Positions 1 to 6,178 of a stretch of DNA of 48,649 bases are shown piece by piece. Origin of the DNA: an uncultured Sphingomonadaceae bacterium (GTDB taxonomy: Bacteria; Pseudomonadota; Alphaproteobacteria; Sphingomonadales; Sphingomonadaceae); NCBI GenBank assembly GCA_902806235.1, contig CADCVW010000078.1, forward strand, positions 1 through 48,649, written 5' to 3'. Made by a program: the position numbers and the translations under genes. Numbering within the stretch: the stretch's first letter is position 1; each line of letters starts with the position of its first letter. Below the pieces are notes generated by a model. It was given only the letters and a program-made list of their open reading frames with translations, was not told the origin of the DNA and made no database searches.

Positions 1-501
1 CCGCGCCCCGGCACCCAGTGGGATGTATGCGTAGCCTACCTCTCGATCGTAGCCTTGCGCACCACCTGACGACACCTCGCCGCCGCTCTCGTCGATCAAG
101 GCTCGGCCCGCAAACCCGGTAAACGGGCTCAGGGTTGCTCCACCGCCTATTGGAAAATCCATCCCGATGTGCAGTTCGAGCTGGCCGACCGCCTGGCTAA
201 CATTTTCGATTCGATCGTCGCCATTGGCGTCCGGCGAGCGGTAGTCGACGGATCCTCCGGCAGTCGCAAACTTGCCGCGCAAAAAGAGGCCGCCGCCGAT
301 CGTCTCCACATAGGACAGATGGAGGCCACCGAAGAGGCCATCATCGTAAGCGACGGTCTCGCCTTCGAACCGCTCGCGGTAGCTGTAATCGAAAACTTCC
401 GCGCCGACTTCAAAACCACCACGGGTCTTAGCCTGCGCCCCGGCCGGCACGAGCGTCGCCGAGGCGAGTAGAGCTGTGACAAGACAAGCTTTATCTTTCA
501 T
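1..501 (-). CDS. Outer-membrane beta-barrel protein, 3' end missing
   Basis: This is the first 167 codons of a gene that runs off the left edge. It starts at the ATG read leftwards from 501, with a strong GGGAGGG Shine-Dalgarno about 5 bases upstream. Residues 1 to about 25 form a Sec signal peptide: a Lys-containing N-terminus, then a Leu/Ala core ending in Ala-Gln-Ala. The mature part alternates aromatic and polar residues in short strands with Gly-rich turns (for example GGFEVGAEVFDYSYRERF, later LELHIGMDFPIGGG). That pattern suggests a small outer-membrane beta-barrel of the OmpA/OmpW/porin-like superfamily. I do not recognise a specific family. It is divergent from a two-component system, which makes it a natural candidate target of that regulator. 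Barrel and location are inferred from sequence pattern only. Confidence 0.75.
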   Translation of the reverse strand, partial: MKDKACLVTALLASATLVPAGAQAKTRGGFEVGAEVFDYSYRERFEGETVAYDDGLFGGLHLSYVETIGGGLFLRGKFATAGGSVDYRSPDANGDDRIENVSQAVGQLELHIGMDFPIGGGATLSPFTGFAGRALIDESGGEVSSGGAQGYDREVGYAYIPLGAGAR

Positions 502-655
502 TATTCCCTCCCGTGACCAGCGGCCGAACTGGCTGTGGCGTGAGAAGCAATCTGAATTGCCCGGCTTGCGGGAACATTACGACGCAAACGCGCGTGCGTA
601 AGCTTGCCGCAATGTTGGTTCAGCAAAATCAAACCTGGCGACGAAGGGCGAGGAA
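502..655. promoter_or_regulatory. Divergent promoter region with an inverted repeat
   Basis: These 154 bases separate the divergent outer-membrane protein gene and the response-regulator gene, so they must hold both promoters. An inverted repeat, ACGCA (582-586) and TGCGT (595-599) with an 8-base spacer, lies about 57 bases before the regulator start and could be an operator. The region is less GC-rich than most of the window. I could not assign -35/-10 boxes with confidence. Confidence 0.4.
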
Positions 656-1333
656 TTGAGAATTCTGCTGGTAGAGGATGAGCCGGAACTCGGCGCCGTA
701 TTGACCTTCAGATTGAAGGCCGAGGGCTATGTGGTTGACCACGTCACCAGCTTTGGTGAGGCGATCGAGGCGGTACTGGGTGCGCAATACCGTTTGCTGC
801 TTCTCGACCGCCGACTGCCCGACGGCGACGGTCTGTCGCTGCTGCCCGTGGTTCGCACCCGACCCTCGCCGCCTCCAGCGATTGTTCTCACCGCAATGGA
901 CGACGTGCCGGACCGTGTAGCCGGCCTTGATGCCGGAGCTGAGGATTATCTGATCAAGCCTTTCTCGGTTGAGGAGTTGCTGGCTCGCATTCGTGTTCTC
1001 CTTCGGCGCTCCCTCGCCGACGTCTCATCGGTACCAAATGTAATCGTCGCCAAACTCGAGTTCGACCTCACCGCGCGCGAAGCCAAGGTCAGCGGCGTTC
1101 CGCTTTCCCTGCCCCGCCGCGAACTCGCTATTCTCGACACTCTTGCGCGCCGCGCCGGCCGCGTGGTCATGCGCGAGCACTTGGAAACCCAGGTCTATGG
1201 TTACGACGACGACATCTCCTCCAATGCTCTGGAAGCTCACATCTCGCGGCTTCGGAAAAGGCTTCTTGATGCAGGAGCTGACGTAGTTCTCCATGGTGTT
1301 CGGGGTGTCGGCTACATGCTGAGGGCAGCATGA
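656..1333 (+). CDS. OmpR/PhoB-family response regulator
   Basis: DNA-binding response regulator of 225 residues. The receiver domain spans about 1-118, with the acidic pair E7/D8, phospho-acceptor D51 (LLLLDRRLPDGDG), switch T79 and conserved K101 (IKPF). A winged-helix trans_reg_C domain spans about 125-222, ending in the RGVGYML wing typical of OmpR/PhoB proteins. The start is a TTG at 656, chosen because MRILLVEDE is the canonical family N-terminus and GAAGGG lies 7 bases upstream. Its TGA overlaps the ATG of the histidine kinase (ATGA), so the pair is translationally coupled. Likely targets are its own operon and the divergent outer-membrane gene (inference). The signal sensed is unknown. 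Confidence 0.95.
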   Translation: MRILLVEDEPELGAVLTFRLKAEGYVVDHVTSFGEAIEAVLGAQYRLLLLDRRLPDGDGLSLLPVVRTRPSPPPAIVLTAMDDVPDRVAGLDAGAEDYLIKPFSVEELLARIRVLLRRSLADVSSVPNVIVAKLEFDLTAREAKVSGVPLSLPRRELAILDTLARRAGRVVMREHLETQVYGYDDDISSNALEAHISRLRKRLLDAGADVVLHGVRGVGYMLRAA

Positions 1334-2667
1334 AGTTACCTCGCGCCTCGCTCGTCCGACGCCTCACTCTCGGCTTCATCCTCGGCCACATCGCGGCACT
1401 TTCGATTATCCTGATGTCGATGTGGCCACTCGCCGGACTGAACGACGACCAAGTAGGTCCTGACGTGGTTCTCGCGATGCTCCGAGACGAACTGATCGAA
1501 ACACCCACTGGGTTCGAGCTTTCCGCCGACAGCAGCTTTTCGCGTTTCGCCCGGAAGAGCCCCGGCGTTTGGTTTGTCGCAGAAAAAGAACACCGCTTGC
1601 TGCGATGGGGCCCGATCCCTGCTGACGCCCTGCGGATACTCGATAGCCTTCCGCCGGTGACGGTGATGGCCGCCTTCGGCAACATCGGCGCCCCAGGACG
1701 GCGCGGCGATATGGGCGTCATTCGAGAGGATGTGGATTCGGGCTCGCTCCTCCTAGCGGCCGGCGGAGTGAAGGCCGAAGCCGTTTTCTTCGGCACATGG
1801 CTGGATTACCTCCATCGCGAACTTTTCACGATGGTGCCGATCGGCAGCGCTATTCTCAGCCTTTTGGGTGCACTGATCGCTGTACCCCTGGTGCTGCGAA
1901 GCGTTGGGCCGACTGTGCGGGCGGCGATCGCTCTCGATCCCGCCAATCCCGCGCAACGCCTTCCTGATCAACATGTCGTGAAAGAGCTGTTGCCCATGGT
2001 ACGCGCCTTCAACGGCGCACTTGAACGGCTCGAGGCGGGGTTCGAGCGCCGCCGCCGGTTCATTGCGGATGTCGCACATGAACTGCGAACGCCGCTTGCG
2101 ATCCTGACGATGCACGTCGACGTGTTGCCTGCCGGAAGCTCGAAAACAAATCTGCAGCGGACGGTCTTCCGCCTCGGGCAGATGGTCGGGCAGATGCTGG
2201 ATGCGGAACGGCTCGCTTTGGCAGACCGCCGACGCTCCCAAGTAGATTTGGTGGCCACTTCCAAAGCTGCTGTGGCGGAAATCGCTCCCCTTGCCGTTCA
2301 AAGCGGCTACGAAATCGAATTCAACGCACAGGCCGCGCAGGTCGTGGTGGACGCGGACGCCCACGCAGTGCTGCGCGCGCTACTCAACCTGCTCGGCAAC
2401 GCAATCGCTCACGGAGGAAACGCCGGTACGATCCGGGTGTGCGTCTCATCAAAGGGTAGCATTGAGGTAGCTGACGATGGTCCCGGCGTTTCGCCAGACG
2501 CACAGGATCGCATCTTCGAGCCGTTCCACCGGGAGCGTTGGGACAAAGATGGCTGCGGACTGGGGCTGCACCTAGTGCGCGAAATCATGCGCAGCCACGG
2601 GGGCGAGGTGCGGCTGCAGGGTTCAGGAGTTGGTGCTCGCTTCCGCCTTGAGTTTCCTATTCAATAA
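1330..2667 (+). CDS. Sensor histidine kinase, partner of the upstream regulator
   Basis: Inner-membrane histidine kinase of 445 residues. It has TM1 (about 10-33), a periplasmic sensor region (about 34-167), TM2 (about 168-190), a short HAMP-like linker, then DHp and ATPase domains. The H-box is VAHELRTP with the phospho-acceptor H250. The N-box is LLGNAIAHG (N357), G1 is DDGPGV and G2 is GCGLGLHLV. All residues needed for autophosphorylation are present. The periplasmic domain matches no sensor fold I can name, so the ligand is unknown. It overlaps the regulator gene by 4 bases. Codon use and base composition are clearly less GC-biased than in the genes to the right; for example 2281-2340 has 35 of 60 G+C. 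Confidence 0.93.
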   Translation: MKLPRASLVRRLTLGFILGHIAALSIILMSMWPLAGLNDDQVGPDVVLAMLRDELIETPTGFELSADSSFSRFARKSPGVWFVAEKEHRLLRWGPIPADALRILDSLPPVTVMAAFGNIGAPGRRGDMGVIREDVDSGSLLLAAGGVKAEAVFFGTWLDYLHRELFTMVPIGSAILSLLGALIAVPLVLRSVGPTVRAAIALDPANPAQRLPDQHVVKELLPMVRAFNGALERLEAGFERRRRFIADVAHELRTPLAILTMHVDVLPAGSSKTNLQRTVFRLGQMVGQMLDAERLALADRRRSQVDLVATSKAAVAEIAPLAVQSGYEIEFNAQAAQVVVDADAHAVLRALLNLLGNAIAHGGNAGTIRVCVSSKGSIEVADDGPGVSPDAQDRIFEPFHRERWDKDGCGLGLHLVREIMRSHGGEVRLQGSGVGARFRLEFPIQ

Positions 2668-2826
2668 TCCCGTGGCTGACCCGCGCAAGATCGTCAGCCA
2701 TGTTGAAGTGGGGACAGGAGCTACAGGCACTGCCAAAGAAGCACATGGACTGGTCGCGCAGGAACGGTCTCCCGAGAACGGCCTTGCCATCGAACGTCTG
2801 CTTGCCGGCTTCACAGAACGGGCCCT

Positions 2827-2939
2827 GAACGTCTGCTGGGGGCGCTAAGCTAGCGTCCGCTCCGCATGAACGAGCGTCGGCTACTCGCCTGCGCTCACCC
2901 GAAAGCAGCCGTTCCGCTTCCCACCACCAGCAGACGTTC
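2827..2939. repeat. 13-bp perfect inverted repeat with 87-bp spacer
   Basis: GAACGTCTGCTGG at 2827-2839 is the exact reverse complement of CCAGCAGACGTTC at 2927-2939. The arms are too far apart for a simple terminator. They look like two oppositely oriented copies of a dispersed intergenic motif. The function is unknown. Confidence 0.7.
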
Positions 2940-3030
2940 GCGCCTGATGCCATCCTGAGCGGCGGAAAGTGGCTGTCAGGAGAACGTCGGGACTTCGCGG
3001 CTGAGGCGGCCGTTCGGAAGAGCTAAGTAG

Positions 3031-3069
3031 CTTATGTCTGCTTTCGACCCGTTGCGGACGTTCAAACGG
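3031..3069. repeat. Dispersed intergenic repeat (NVRNGSKADI type), intact copy
   Basis: The core is TGTCTGCTTTCGACC followed by GTTGCGGACGTTC. Read on the minus strand it gives the spurious peptide NVRNGSKADI, which I know as a frequent mis-annotated peptide in sphingomonad genomes. It lies just after the stop of the DUF5694-like gene. A second, diverged copy carries the IS110-family insertion at 4.27-5.63 kb; 23 of 31 aligned positions agree between the two. Confidence 0.7.
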
Positions 3070-3087
3070 ACGCCATGAAATGACCTC

Positions 3088-4173
3088 CTAGCGCAACACT
3101 GCGACCGCATCGACCAGCTGCACGTCGTGCATCTGCTCAAGATAGGCTTCGAAATACCCTTTGTGCGATGCTCCCACGATGGCCAGCACGCGCCCGCCAG
3201 GCGCCTTCCCCATCGTGTCGCGGATATTGGCGACCATGCGCAGGTTTCGCGTCTCCCACGAGGTGAGATAGCGGCGTCCGAAGCCCTGCGGTGACGTGTC
3301 GCGGAGCGCGGCGCCGAAATCGCCGTCGAACGCGAGCTGGGCCTGCTCAGGCGCGTTGTAGATCCGGTACGCTGCGAGCACGCCCTCGCCCGTGCCGAGC
3401 CTCTCACTGATCGCCTTCTCCGCAACTTGGCGCTTCCCTGAAGCCGGATTATCCCAAATCCGTTTCAAGGCGGCGCCGAATGCTTCTTCCTCCTCGGCTC
3501 CGACCGCGAAGTCCGCGCTGTGATCATCGACGGGGAAGACCCGCTCGAGGCCGAGCCGGGCAGCGAGTGCTGCAGCGATCAGATAGTTTTCGTTCCGGCG
3601 CTGGCGCAATAACTCGAGGCGGGTAACCAACATCGTATCCAAGCCGTCCCCTTCGCGCCGTTCCGCCGGGGCGAGCCGCAGCCACTGAACCAACGCGGAC
3701 GTGCCATCGCCTGCGGCCAGGAACACCGCCGCGAGGTGCCGGCGCTGGGCCGGAGCCGGCGCGGCGGGCCAGCTTGCGAGCAGCCGATCAGCGGCCTCCG
3801 TCGCTGCCACTACGTCCAGGCCCGTCGCTGCGCGGGCGGCCGCAGTGTCCGGACAATAGGAGGCGACCGTGGCGGAATAGCGCGCCGAATAGCGTCGAAG
3901 CTGGTCGCATTGGGCGCCCGACAGCGCCTCAACCGTGATGATCCGCGGTCGCCATTTCGCCAGCCGATCCAGCAGCGGCGCGAGCGTGCGGGCATCGAAC
4001 GTTTCGGGGAAGCCGGACAGGTGCGGTGTACCGAGCACCAGCACTTCGTTGGGCGTCGCAGCCGCTGGTGCCTTGAGGCGGCTGGGATTGAAGGTCGAGC
4101 GGTAGTCCGCAGCGGGCGCATGCGTCGACGCGCCAGCGGCTACCGCCATGAGCAACACCCAAACCCGGCGCAT
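3088..4173 (-). CDS. DUF5694-like secreted protein
   Basis: Protein of 361 residues. The start is the ATG read from 4173, preceded by AGGGGAGAAG; longer frames upstream lack a ribosome site and run into the IS. Residues 1 to about 23 form a signal peptide (MRRVWVLLMAVAAGA...APA), so export is expected. The pattern VLVLGTPHLSGFP near residue 45, followed about 30 residues later by IITVEAL, fits the DUF5694 family, related to the EreA/ChaN/TraB-like fold in which His and Glu near these strands are conserved. It also shares the late MLIVGASHKGYFE-type strand (LAIVGASHKGYF near the C-terminus). The biochemical role of the family is not established as far as I know. Monocistronic, with a repeat on its downstream side and the IS on its upstream side, which may have separated it from its promoter. 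Confidence 0.85.
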   Translation of the reverse strand: MRRVWVLLMAVAAGASTHAPAADYRSTFNPSRLKAPAAATPNEVLVLGTPHLSGFPETFDARTLAPLLDRLAKWRPRIITVEALSGAQCDQLRRYSARYSATVASYCPDTAAARAATGLDVVAATEAADRLLASWPAAPAPAQRRHLAAVFLAAGDGTSALVQWLRLAPAERREGDGLDTMLVTRLELLRQRRNENYLIAAALAARLGLERVFPVDDHSADFAVGAEEEEAFGAALKRIWDNPASGKRQVAEKAISERLGTGEGVLAAYRIYNAPEQAQLAFDGDFGAALRDTSPQGFGRRYLTSWETRNLRMVANIRDTMGKAPGGRVLAIVGASHKGYFEAYLEQMHDVQLVDAVAVLR

Positions 4174-4250
4174 GCGCTTCTCCCCTGCGAGACGCATCGG
4201 ATAGCGGCGGTGTCTTACATCTCCAATACACTTCCAGGCCGGACCAGCAA

Positions 4251-4267
4251 CTTTTGTCCGCTTTCCA
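4251..4267. repeat. Left half of a dispersed repeat split by the IS
   Basis: TTTGTCCGCTTTCCA (4253-4267), joined to CTCATTGCGAACATTAA starting at 5630, rebuilds a copy of the dispersed repeat seen intact at 3031-3069. This defines the insertion point of the IS110-family element to within a base or two. Confidence 0.65.
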
Positions 4268-4270
4268 TCT

Positions 4271-4281
4271 GTGGACGCCCC
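4271..4281. repeat. IS subterminal inverted repeat (transposase 3' side)
   Basis: GTGGACGCCCC, an exact inverted match to 5612-5622. It lies 3 bases inside the inferred end. Subterminal rather than terminal repeats are the mark of the IS1111 group. Confidence 0.7.
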
Positions 4282-4528
4282 TTCGGGTGCAAGCGGTTTC
4301 GTGAGGTTCTGGCGCGTGGTCGGGTGCTGCCATCTGTCCGGCCTGTTGGTGCGGCGCGGTGGCCGCTGGCCCGTATGGGAGTGAGCTGGACCGGGTGCCA
4401 CATCACCCAAGGCGTGCTTGGACAGCACGGTGGAAAGCCCTGGCTTGCCCGGTCCCGTCTAGCCGACTGTTGCGCCATACCCTCCTTCGACCGCCCACGC
4501 CCTCCGACGTCTCAGGCCCTGAGCAGCA
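4282..4528 (-). ncRNA. Candidate bridge RNA region of the IS110-family element
   Basis: This is about 250 bases of non-coding DNA between the transposase stop and the inverted repeat. IS1111-group elements are known to encode their bridge RNA in the non-coding end downstream of the transposase, and this is the only place with room. On the transcript strand GCTTTCCA (4438 to 4431) equals the plus strand of the target next to the insertion (4260-4267). GCGCAAC (4475 to 4469) shares CGCAA with the other target half on the opposite strand. The two would pair to opposite strands on either side of the insertion point, as bridge-RNA target guides do. A short stem GGCT/AGCC lies between them. CCATCTGT recurs at 4265-4272 (element end) and 4330-4337. 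RNA ends and fold are not determined. Confidence 0.5.
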
Positions 4529-5554
4529 CTAGGCCGCCAGCGCCGGAGCCCGGTAGCTCTCTCCTGTGCGCATCACCGCCCAGACGACCCGCGCTGTTTT
4601 GTTGGCCAGCGCGACCGTGACCAGCATGCGCGGCTTGCGCGCCAGCATGCCGGCCAGCCACGAGCCGTCGGGCGCGCCCTTGTGGCTGGCGTGGCGCACC
4701 ACCGCGCTGGCGCCCAGGATGAGCAACCGCCGCAAGCTGCGCTCGCCCATGCGGGTGATCGCGCCCAGCCGTTCCTTGCCGCCGCTGGAGTTCTGCCTGG
4801 GCACAAGCCCCAGCCAGGCCGCGAAGTCGCGGCCGCGGTTGAACACCTCCGGCGCAGGTGCCAGCGCCAGCAGCGCGGTGGCGGTCACGGGTCCTATGCC
4901 CGGCACGCCCATGAGCCGGCGCGCGGCCTCGTCCTCGCGCGCCCGGCGTACGATCTCGCGGTCGAGTTGGGCGATGCGCCCGTCCAGCCCGGCCAGCATG
5001 TCCAGCATCATGCGCAGGACCGGGCGCGCGGCATCGGGCACGTCGGAGGCCGGGTCGTCGACCAGTTCGGCCAGCCTTTTGATATGCGCCAAGCCTTGCG
5101 GCGCCACCCAGCCCAGCTCGGCCATGTGGCTGCGGCATGCGTTGGCGAGCTGCGTGCGCTGGCGCACCACCAGGTCGCGCGCCCGGAACACGAGCGCGCT
5201 TGCCTGCTGTTCTTCCGACTTCACCGCTACGAACCGCATGCTGGGCCGCTGCGCGGCCTCGCAGATCGCCTCGGCATCGGCTGCATCGTTCTTCTGCCGC
5301 TTCACAAACGGCTTCACGTAAGCCGGCGGGATGAGCCGGACGTCATGGCCCAGCCGCTGGAGCTCGCGGCCCCAGTGGTGCGCGCCTGCGCACGCTTCCA
5401 GCGCCACCACGCAGCGCGGCTGAGCGGCGAAGAACGAGATCAACTTGGCCCGGCTCAGCTTGCGGCTGAACACCATATGCCCAGCCGGATCCGCCCCGTG
5501 CGCGTGGAAAACATGCTTGGCGATGTCCAAGCCGATCGTGGTAACCTTCTCCAT
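4529..5554 (-). CDS. IS110-family transposase
   Basis: RNA-guided DEDD recombinase of the IS110 family, 341 residues, the usual length. The N-terminal RuvC-like DEDD_Tnp_IS110 domain has D10 (GLDIAKH), E53 (ALEACAG), D90 and D93 (KNDAADAEAI). A coiled linker spans about 105-200. The C-terminal Transposase_20 domain has the helix-hairpin-helix-like GVPGIGPVTA and the DFAAWLGLVPRQNSSGG block that holds the catalytic serine region. The start is the ATG read from 5554, with GGGAGG 6 bases upstream; an upstream in-frame start at 5596 lacks this. All catalytic acidic residues are present, so the enzyme looks active. It acts on circular element DNA and a target bridged by its own RNA. Confidence 0.95.
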   Translation of the reverse strand: MEKVTTIGLDIAKHVFHAHGADPAGHMVFSRKLSRAKLISFFAAQPRCVVALEACAGAHHWGRELQRLGHDVRLIPPAYVKPFVKRQKNDAADAEAICEAAQRPSMRFVAVKSEEQQASALVFRARDLVVRQRTQLANACRSHMAELGWVAPQGLAHIKRLAELVDDPASDVPDAARPVLRMMLDMLAGLDGRIAQLDREIVRRAREDEAARRLMGVPGIGPVTATALLALAPAPEVFNRGRDFAAWLGLVPRQNSSGGKERLGAITRMGERSLRRLLILGASAVVRHASHKGAPDGSWLAGMLARKPRMLVTVALANKTARVVWAVMRTGESYRAPALAA

Positions 5555-5611
5555 GGACGCCTCCCTCAGGTGAAGCTCGACACTCCACCTTGGCACACAA
5601 GATGCCGTCGG

Positions 5612-5622
5612 GGGGCGTCCAC
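5612..5622. repeat. IS subterminal inverted repeat (transposase 5' side)
   Basis: GGGGCGTCCAC, an exact inverted match to 4271-4281. It is 7 bases inside the inferred end of the element. Confidence 0.7.
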
Positions 5623-5629
5623 CCCATCA

Positions 5630-5647
5630 CTCATTGCGAACATTAAC
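5630..5647. repeat. Right half of the dispersed repeat split by the IS
   Basis: CTCATTGCGAACATTAAC continues the dispersed repeat begun at 4251-4267. On the minus strand it gives VNVRNE, the start of the NVRNGSKADI reading. Confidence 0.6.
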
Positions 5648-5736
5648 TCGCACCTCCAGCCAACAGACTGATGCTGAAATTTGTCTGACACCTACGTGGC
5701 TCCATCGAACTGGATAAGGTCGGCCCAAATAATGAC

Positions 5737-6123
5737 GTGCTCGGCCGTGTGGAGCGCTTGCTCGAGAAGCAACGGAAGAGCGTGAGCGAGCGCGGCGCGG
5801 CCTATCTCGTTTTCGACGACCCACTCTGGAGCGACCCGTTCGGGCCGAACTGGCTTGCCATGGGCATCTATGACCGTGGTCGGTTCTGGATTGACCAGAA
5901 CATCGACGAGCGGCGGTTGCGCTACGACCTGCGCTGCCTCCACGGTTCAGTCTTCTGCGTGTTTGCCGCGTTAATGGTCCTCTTCTTCGTGCCAGTAAGC
6001 GGAGGCTTGTTAGTCGGCCTGAAGTGGACCGGAGCGATGTTTGCGTGGCTTTACGGCGTGAACGTTCTGCTAGCACTCGCGCGAGTGCCGTCGGCCATCC
6101 GCAGAGCTGTCCGACACGGCTGA
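5737..6123 (+). CDS. Small membrane protein of unknown function
   Basis: About 128 residues. A charged, soluble N-terminal half (about 1-65, with RVERLLEKQRKS and FDDPLWSDPFGPNW) is followed by two hydrophobic stretches (about 70-88 and 92-112) and a basic C-terminus. An inner-membrane protein with two helices is likely. No family is recognised. The start is uncertain: GTG at 5737 has no good ribosome site, and the frame stays open upstream to a TGA at 5686-5688, just beyond the IS insertion. The native N-terminus could therefore be longer or could have been lost. Base use is mixed, like the left part of the window. Confidence 0.5.
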   Translation: MLGRVERLLEKQRKSVSERGAAYLVFDDPLWSDPFGPNWLAMGIYDRGRFWIDQNIDERRLRYDLRCLHGSVFCVFAALMVLFFVPVSGGLLVGLKWTGAMFAWLYGVNVLLALARVPSAIRRAVRHG

Positions 6124-6178
6124 TCTTTATGGCGAGCTCCCACCCGGAGCGGACAGCAACATCGTGCTCCGAGCACCG

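Larger units (their letters stand above)
2668..3087. other. Gene-free gap rich in short repeats
   Basis: These 420 bases after the kinase gene have no convincing gene. Short reading frames exist on both strands, but none has a ribosome site or a family pattern. The stretch is built from related short motifs of the form GC-N-G-N-CGTTC: 2904-2914, 2930-2939, 3008-3015 and 3054-3063, plus a variant near 2855. It includes a long-range inverted repeat and one copy of a dispersed sphingomonad intergenic repeat, both listed separately. Confidence 0.6.
4268..5629 (-). mobile_element. IS110-family element, IS1111-type, about 1.36 kb
   Basis: The element carries one DEDD transposase gene (4529-5554, minus strand), about 70 bases of upstream non-coding end and about 260 bases of downstream non-coding end. 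Subterminal inverted repeats GTGGACGCCCC (4271-4281) and its complement (5612-5622) lie a few bases inside each end, as in the IS1111 group. A shared CCATC at 4265-4269 and 5624-5628 sits at the boundaries; no longer target duplication is seen, as expected for this family. The boundaries come from rebuilding the interrupted dispersed repeat and are certain to about 2 bases. The element appears intact. Confidence 0.85.

Noticed and set aside
2657..2953. Cys-containing frame on the minus strand after the histidine kinase gene
   Set aside because: CFFGSACSSCPHF looked like a metal site, but the frame overlaps the kinase end and inverted repeats, has no ribosome site and no recognisable family.
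2976..3425. Minus-strand frame ending in NVRNGSKADI
   Set aside because: It is a read-through of the DUF5694-like gene in another frame into the dispersed repeat; the peptide is a known artefact type.
3088..4173. Erythromycin esterase or haem-binding ChaN
   Set aside because: Only the general fold pattern is shared; the DUF5694-type motif fits better and no specific residue set could be verified.
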